Assembly: GCA_963573315.1 (NCBI GenBank)
Contig: OY752142.1
Coordinates: 3,224,001-3,288,000, forward strand
Direction: 5' to 3'
From: Entomortierella parvispora
Taxonomy: Eukaryota; Mortierellomycota; Mortierellomycetes; Mortierellales; Mortierellaceae
DNA: 64,000 nucleotides
The translations under genes were made by a program, and so were the position numbers. The notes beneath the pieces are model-generated. The model made no database searches and was not told the origin of the DNA. It was given only the letters and a program-made list of their open reading frames with translations. Below are positions 59,839 through 64,000 of the stretch, piece after piece. The first letter of the stretch is position 1, and every line of letters begins with the position of its first letter.

Positions 59839-62365
59839 TCAGTCCTCTCCATGCTCCTGGTTCTCTTCATTTGAAGGTTCATCCTCGTCGTCATGACTTG
59901 GCCTTACTGGGTGGCGGACGAGTCGAATGATTTCCGCCACTTCGTCAGGATTCAGTTCCACATGTAGATAATCCGAATCGGACATTTCTTCTTCTTCTGA
60001 ATCCTCCACAAACTCGAGCAGCATCTGACCGAGACGGCGACGGCGACGACGGAGACGACGTCGAAGGTAAGGGCCATTTCTACCATGGTTTTCTTGTTCG
60101 TCGTCGTCTTCGTTGTCATCATCATCGTCATCACTGTCATCGTCGTCATCATTGTCATCATCATCGTCATCAGAGTCAAGGTCAGAGTCTGGATCCTCGT
60201 CATTTTGATCTACGCGTTCAACATCACTGCCTTGACCGCTTTCGACCGTTCCAGGCTTCAGTTCGTATGGACGTGATGTCGGCTTAACAACGCCCTTGAT
60301 ACTGGACATCTTGGCCCGCTCGGTGGCCGTAGGGAGGAAAATCTTGGTAGTTGTGTCGATCCCTGAAGCACTCAGTAAAAAGGGGGAATGAGGGTGCGGT
60401 TGAACGCAATTGATGACCTCCTAATGATTGACGTGTCACCGAGCTGTTCAGTTTCTAACAAAGACCCTGCAAACATTTAAATCATCTTGTCCACAAACTT
60501 ACCCTGTCACCCTTGATCACGTTGAGGATCCTGCCATCCTTCTTGTTCCAGAAAAATATGCGCCCATCATCAGATCCAGACAAGATGCATTCACTATTTG
60601 GGCCGAAAAAATTGGCTTCTTTGATCTGCAAGGTAAAGGACTCGGTCAACAATGTTTGCTACCAACTTTTTTTATGTCCATCATACAGAAACACTCCTTA
60701 CCATAGTCTTTTCGTTTTGATGGCCAGAATAAACTTGAAGAATGTCCGACTTTCCTGCCTCAAAACCTCGCTGGCGCCAATAAGGAAGGTCGTCGTCTAT
60801 AGCAGTTGTTGGTCGTTCCGCTGTTGATCCGCTCGACGATGAAGTATTCCCTTTGATATCCTTGCCCGATTTCCCGGTTGTTCCAGTTGCGGTGGGTAAT
60901 TTTGGGGAATCATCAGAATTTCTTTTTCTTCTTTTGCCGGCTCTGATAGACGACGAACTGGGTCCTCCTGTCTTCTCGTCATTCTGGTCCGGCTTTGTCT
61001 CTTTCAAACGTGGATCCTCTGACTTTGCGTATAATCCAGACGGCTCGATAAGAAAGCAGTTGCCTCGACTATAGCTGACCAAGAGCTGTCCCGTTCGACA
61101 TGGATCGTATTTGAGCGACGTGATCTTTGTATCATGGGTGCCTCTCTCCGCATTAGAACCTCTTTCCAAAGTTCCGTTGGCTCCTTCAACCCACCCAGAA
61201 GGTATAAAAGGCGAAAACGAGTACACTTGAGGTCCACGATGATCTCGAGAGTTGACCTTGCGAGTGTCATAGATCCGGACAGTATCGTCTGAACACGCTG
61301 CCGCAATATAGACTGGCATTTCCGGCCGCTGGGTAATGGCTGAGATGCCAAGTTGGAGACGTTGGAGTCGAAACGAGTAATAGAGACGATCAATGGTGGG
61401 CATCCCTGCAAAGTTGGGCTGTGGACGGTGTGAGTTGATATTGATGAAGGTGTTCCGGTTGCAGTTGTCGTCTTCGATGCAGTCGCAGCTGGTGGCCATT
61501 CGCAGGTCGTATCTGTTTAGTTTTCCGTCTCCTGCACTATTTGGGGGGGGCAAAGCGTTTTGGTCTTTGTTAACACCGCAGCGAGGTATCAGGCAGGAAA
61601 GAATACGGGAAGGAATGTTCCTTGGAAATGAGGTTACCAATCATAAAAGACATGACCATCGACAATGTCGGGCATCACTAGAGTCATGAGTCAAAACGGA
61701 GTAAAAAGAATCAGATCAGTCCATCGGAATTGTCCAACAGATGCGAAATGACCTGTTCACTCCTGACACACACCACACGTACCTTCGTAGAGCATATCGG
61801 TATGGCAGCTGAAGCCTGGGGCTGGGAGCCAGTCGTCGGTTTTTGACTTTTCCTTGAACTTGTTCACATCGGTCAGTCGAGTAAAGCCATCCAAGGAGCA
61901 GGAGACAATCTTTGAGGCAGAACTATTGGTGAGGAACTTAGCAGAGAAGATGTTTTGGGTGTGTCCGCTTGGGATGCTATGGACAAGAGGTGAGGGATCA
62001 AGAGGGCGGTAGATGTTGAGCCGTGTATCATCTATGAAGCATGGGATGCCATTGTTATGTTCAGTTCAATGTTTCACAAGAAGTCTTCTCTTTGTTCCCA
62101 CGATGGTGTCCATGCTAAAGGTGCCTTGCTTACCAGAGCCAGTAAGTAAGAACTCGCCAGATTCATCCCAGGCGATGGTATTCACGCATCCACGGTGGCC
62201 TTTGAGAGGTGGAAGCTGTTGCTCCATCCGTTTGACAAAGCTTTCTACGTCCAGGAGCTGGTAACTTAGATGAGGCTGCCGCACGCCTTTGGCTGTTTGC
62301 ATATGGCGCAGCGAACGGACAATGCTGCTGCGTCTGGGACGCTGATGAGGGTGATGTTCGCCCAT
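59839..62365 (-). CDS. DCAF6/DCAF8-like WD40 protein, candidate CUL4-DDB1 substrate receptor
   Basis: Six minus-strand exons: 62134-62365, 61783-62031, 61638-61677, 60702-61536, 60503-60625, 59839-60420; 686 aa. N-terminal WD blades are LKGHRGCVNTIAWDESGEFLLTGS, DDTRLNIY, SGHTQNIFSAKFL and IVSCSLDGFTRLTDV; CAGDGKLNRYDLR and CSDDTVRIYDTRKV follow. After a long Ser/Lys-rich insert (about residues 340-420) the last blades are IKEANFFGPNSECILSGSDDGRIFFWN and VINCVQPHPHSPFLLSASGIDTTTKIF. Splitting the propeller by an insert and ending with an acidic segment is the architecture of DCAF6 and DCAF8, which link substrates to CUL4-DDB1. The C-terminus has a long Asp run, then RRRLRRRRRRLG, then another acidic stretch. 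Target proteins are unknown. Confidence 0.85.
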
Positions 62366-63245
62366 GGTGGGTTTAGCTGGCTCTCCTGTACAGTGTCGGG
62401 GTGTTTGTCGCTTGCAGGAGGAAAGGAGAGTGGAGGAAGAAAGGAAAGAGACGAAATTTAGGGTCCAGCAGATCACAGCTTTTTTTATCCTGCCAAGGGA
62501 AGGCCCCATCGGTACTTTTTAGCAAGCACCCGCATTCATCCATAGTGTCTGTTCTAGTGCTCGCTCATTGTTGCATCCTGGTGAGTCGTGTCGTCCGTCT
62601 TGCTCTGCACCGTGCCCCCGGAAGGGGTCGAGTTGGGCGATCGCACTTGCTCACCCACTCGTTGCTATACTTTCATGCTTCCGTGACAAGCCAGCCATCA
62701 ATCATCGTGGGCGTGTGGCCAGAGAAAGCTGCTGACCTTCCGGTGGCGCTGAATTTTTGGGGAATGGGAACGGAGGGAAAGGGACCAAAGGTCACGCGTG
62801 CGTGGCGCGCGATTGTTCCAATTGGACGCGTCTTGGTCTCTCTCTTTTCCCCATGAGCGGTCTACGGGAGCAACATGGCTGGAAAAGCATGAACATGGAT
62901 CGACTCTCTCTCTGATCGACGGCTGTGCTTGAGTCCCTGGATTCCGTACCATGTTGTGTCCACAAGTCACGGACGTTGCGAAGGAGCCCAAGTGCCGTCA
63001 TTCCAGATCCCACTGCTATGCCAAACCTGTAACGATCTTCGTTTGGAACTGGCCCAGGTGTCGCGAAGGATATAAAAGCGGATGATCTCGTGTGTTTGGA
63101 TTGTCGTCGCCCTTTTGCTCTTCCAGCTCTCTCATACTCTTTTCTTCTTTCCTCCACTCATAGGTGGATTATTTTATTATTCAATCAACCCTTCAACCCT
63201 TTACTGACCGTAGTATCTTGACACAAACTCAAGCGTACACAAACA
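62366..63245. other. Divergent promoter region, DCAF-like (-) and MscL-like (+)
   Basis: 880 bp with no supportable gene. A TATA box (TATAAAAG) lies at 63071-63078 on the MscL side, followed by C/T-rich leader sequence. Confidence 0.5.
63071..63078 (+). promoter_or_regulatory. TATA box before the MscL-like gene
   Basis: TATAAAAG, 168 bases upstream of the ATG at 63246 and followed by a pyrimidine-rich transcribed-leader-like region. Best TATA match in the window. Confidence 0.5.
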
Positions 63246-64000
63246 ATGCCAGTCGGTGATTCGCTAAATCATGGTATCAATGGTACGTAACAGCCAGTCT
63301 CAAACGGAATGCAAGGTGCAACTGACCTTTAGCCATAACGTGAATGGTGCTTCTATTTTTTGTGCTGTCTTGCAGGTGCCGCTCACCTTGGACAAGGAGT
63401 CTATACCAAGGGTAAGGGCTTCTTCCAAGACTTCAAAGACTTTTTGAACAAGGGTAATGCCTTTGATCTCGCTGTCGCCTTTGTTATCGCGACCGCCTTC
63501 TCTGCCGTCGTCAAATCCTTGTAAGGAGCCATCTTCGCTGCCACGCAAAAGAAGTATATTCAGCTACAATGATGATGATTTCTCTGCTTATGATCATATA
63601 CCTTTTGCTTTGCTTTCAATTGAATGTGTATAGGGTCGATGATATTATCACACCCATCTTCGGTCTGGGCAACAACAGGAATCTCGACGAAATGTTTATC
63701 GTCCTCCGCTGTGGATCAACTTGCAATTATCCCACAAGAGCAATCGCTCAAGCAGACGGTGCAGGTACGCGATGGGATGGAAGGATGTAGAAAAGAAGAT
63801 ATGATGCGAACCAACGTTAACATCCAAATTCACTTTCAAACTTGCAGTGACATGGAACTGGGGTCGCTTCATCAACACTATCATCAACCTCATCTTGGTC
63901 GGCCTCTTCCTCTTTCTCCTTGTCAAACGTAAGGGTTCATTCCACAGACTGATGATCCTGGAAAACAATGTTTACGAGAGCTTCATCTAGAACTTTTCTT
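63246..64000 (+). CDS. MscL-type large-conductance mechanosensitive channel, 5' part (runs off the window)
   Basis: Four exons are seen: 63246-63282, 63376-63520, 63634-63764, 63848-63928, with a GT donor at 63929; the remainder lies beyond base 64000. The first span, FLNKGNAFDLAVAFVIATAF then SAVVKSLVDDIITPIFGL, matches the bacterial MscL TM1, including the N-x-x-D-L-A-V core and the Asp-x-Ile-x-P exit. The second span is VTWNWGRFINTIINLILVGLFLFLLVK. The loop between the spans carries two cysteines (RCGSTCNYP) absent from bacterial MscL. MscL pentamers open under membrane tension and release osmolytes. Eukaryotic MscL homologues are known in some fungi; the target membrane is not clear from the sequence. 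Four spliceosomal introns show that it is a settled eukaryotic gene and not bacterial contamination. Confidence 0.88.

Noticed and set aside
60085-60276. 63-codon plus-strand frame of Val/Ile-rich residues that looks like a membrane protein
   Set aside because: Antisense to the poly-Asp codons of the DCAF-like gene; GTC/ATC repeats translate as Val/Ile.

Overview
The window is nuclear DNA from a filamentous fungus. Genes carry short GT-AG introns (mostly 50-160 bp), AATAAA-type 3' ends and compact, head-to-head or tail-to-tail spacing. The gene set (fungal NIPA-like transporter, STELLO/DUF288-like protein, MscL-type channel, PRL phosphatase with a CAAX box, chromodomain LTR retrotransposon) suggests an early-diverging fungus, most likely Mortierellomycota/Mucoromycota. 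That placement is inferred from family knowledge, not from a search. All exon structures were assembled by hand from splice consensus, frame and recognisable protein families. For every multi-exon model the exon lengths sum to a multiple of three, except the truncated last gene.

Layout, 1-30 kb: 3' part of an acyl-CoA oxidase (+); insulin-degrading-enzyme-like M16 protease (+, 7 exons); NIPA-like membrane protein (-); a 1.9 kb gene-free stretch; secreted histidine acid phosphatase (+); a 2.1 kb gene-free stretch; Ser-rich protein with an MIT-like helix bundle (+); STELLO/DUF288-like type II membrane protein (+); USP39/Sad1 splicing factor with a dead protease site (-); CLASP-like microtubule protein (-); SIRT4-like mitochondrial sirtuin (+); F-box/WD protein (+); PRL-type tyrosine phosphatase (-), whose last intron contains about 77 GA/TC dinucleotides next to the exon that encodes its prenylation signal.

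30-50 kb: a 2.6 kb stretch without a supportable gene; siderophore-type MFS transporter (+); Sec14/CRAL-TRIO lipid-transfer protein (-); PNKP/aprataxin-like FHA protein with a GC-AG intron (+); a multipass membrane protein (-); a RING protein with SUMO-interaction-like motifs in an acidic tail (+); a small two-span membrane protein (+); a large DUSP-type ubiquitin hydrolase (-); PA2G4/EBP1-like protein (+).

50-64 kb: a complete Ty3/Gypsy chromovirus (49957-57284) with apparently identical 169-bp LTRs and a CACGC target duplication. It has one fused gag-pol-chromodomain ORF and, unusually, a separate 164-codon ORF in its 5' leader with its own TATA-like box and poly(A) signal. Its 3' LTR ends 67 bp upstream of the start codon of an 806-aa protein that looks like a duplicated alpha/beta-hydrolase fold. 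The window closes with a DCAF-type WD40 protein with a Cul4-adaptor-like architecture (-) and the 5' part of a eukaryotic MscL-type mechanosensitive channel (+).

There is no operon logic. Themes that recur are ubiquitin biology (large USP, USP39, F-box/WD, RING, DCAF), peroxisomal and mitochondrial metabolism (acyl-CoA oxidase, sirtuin) and phosphate/iron/magnesium handling (acid phosphatase, siderophore transporter, NIPA).
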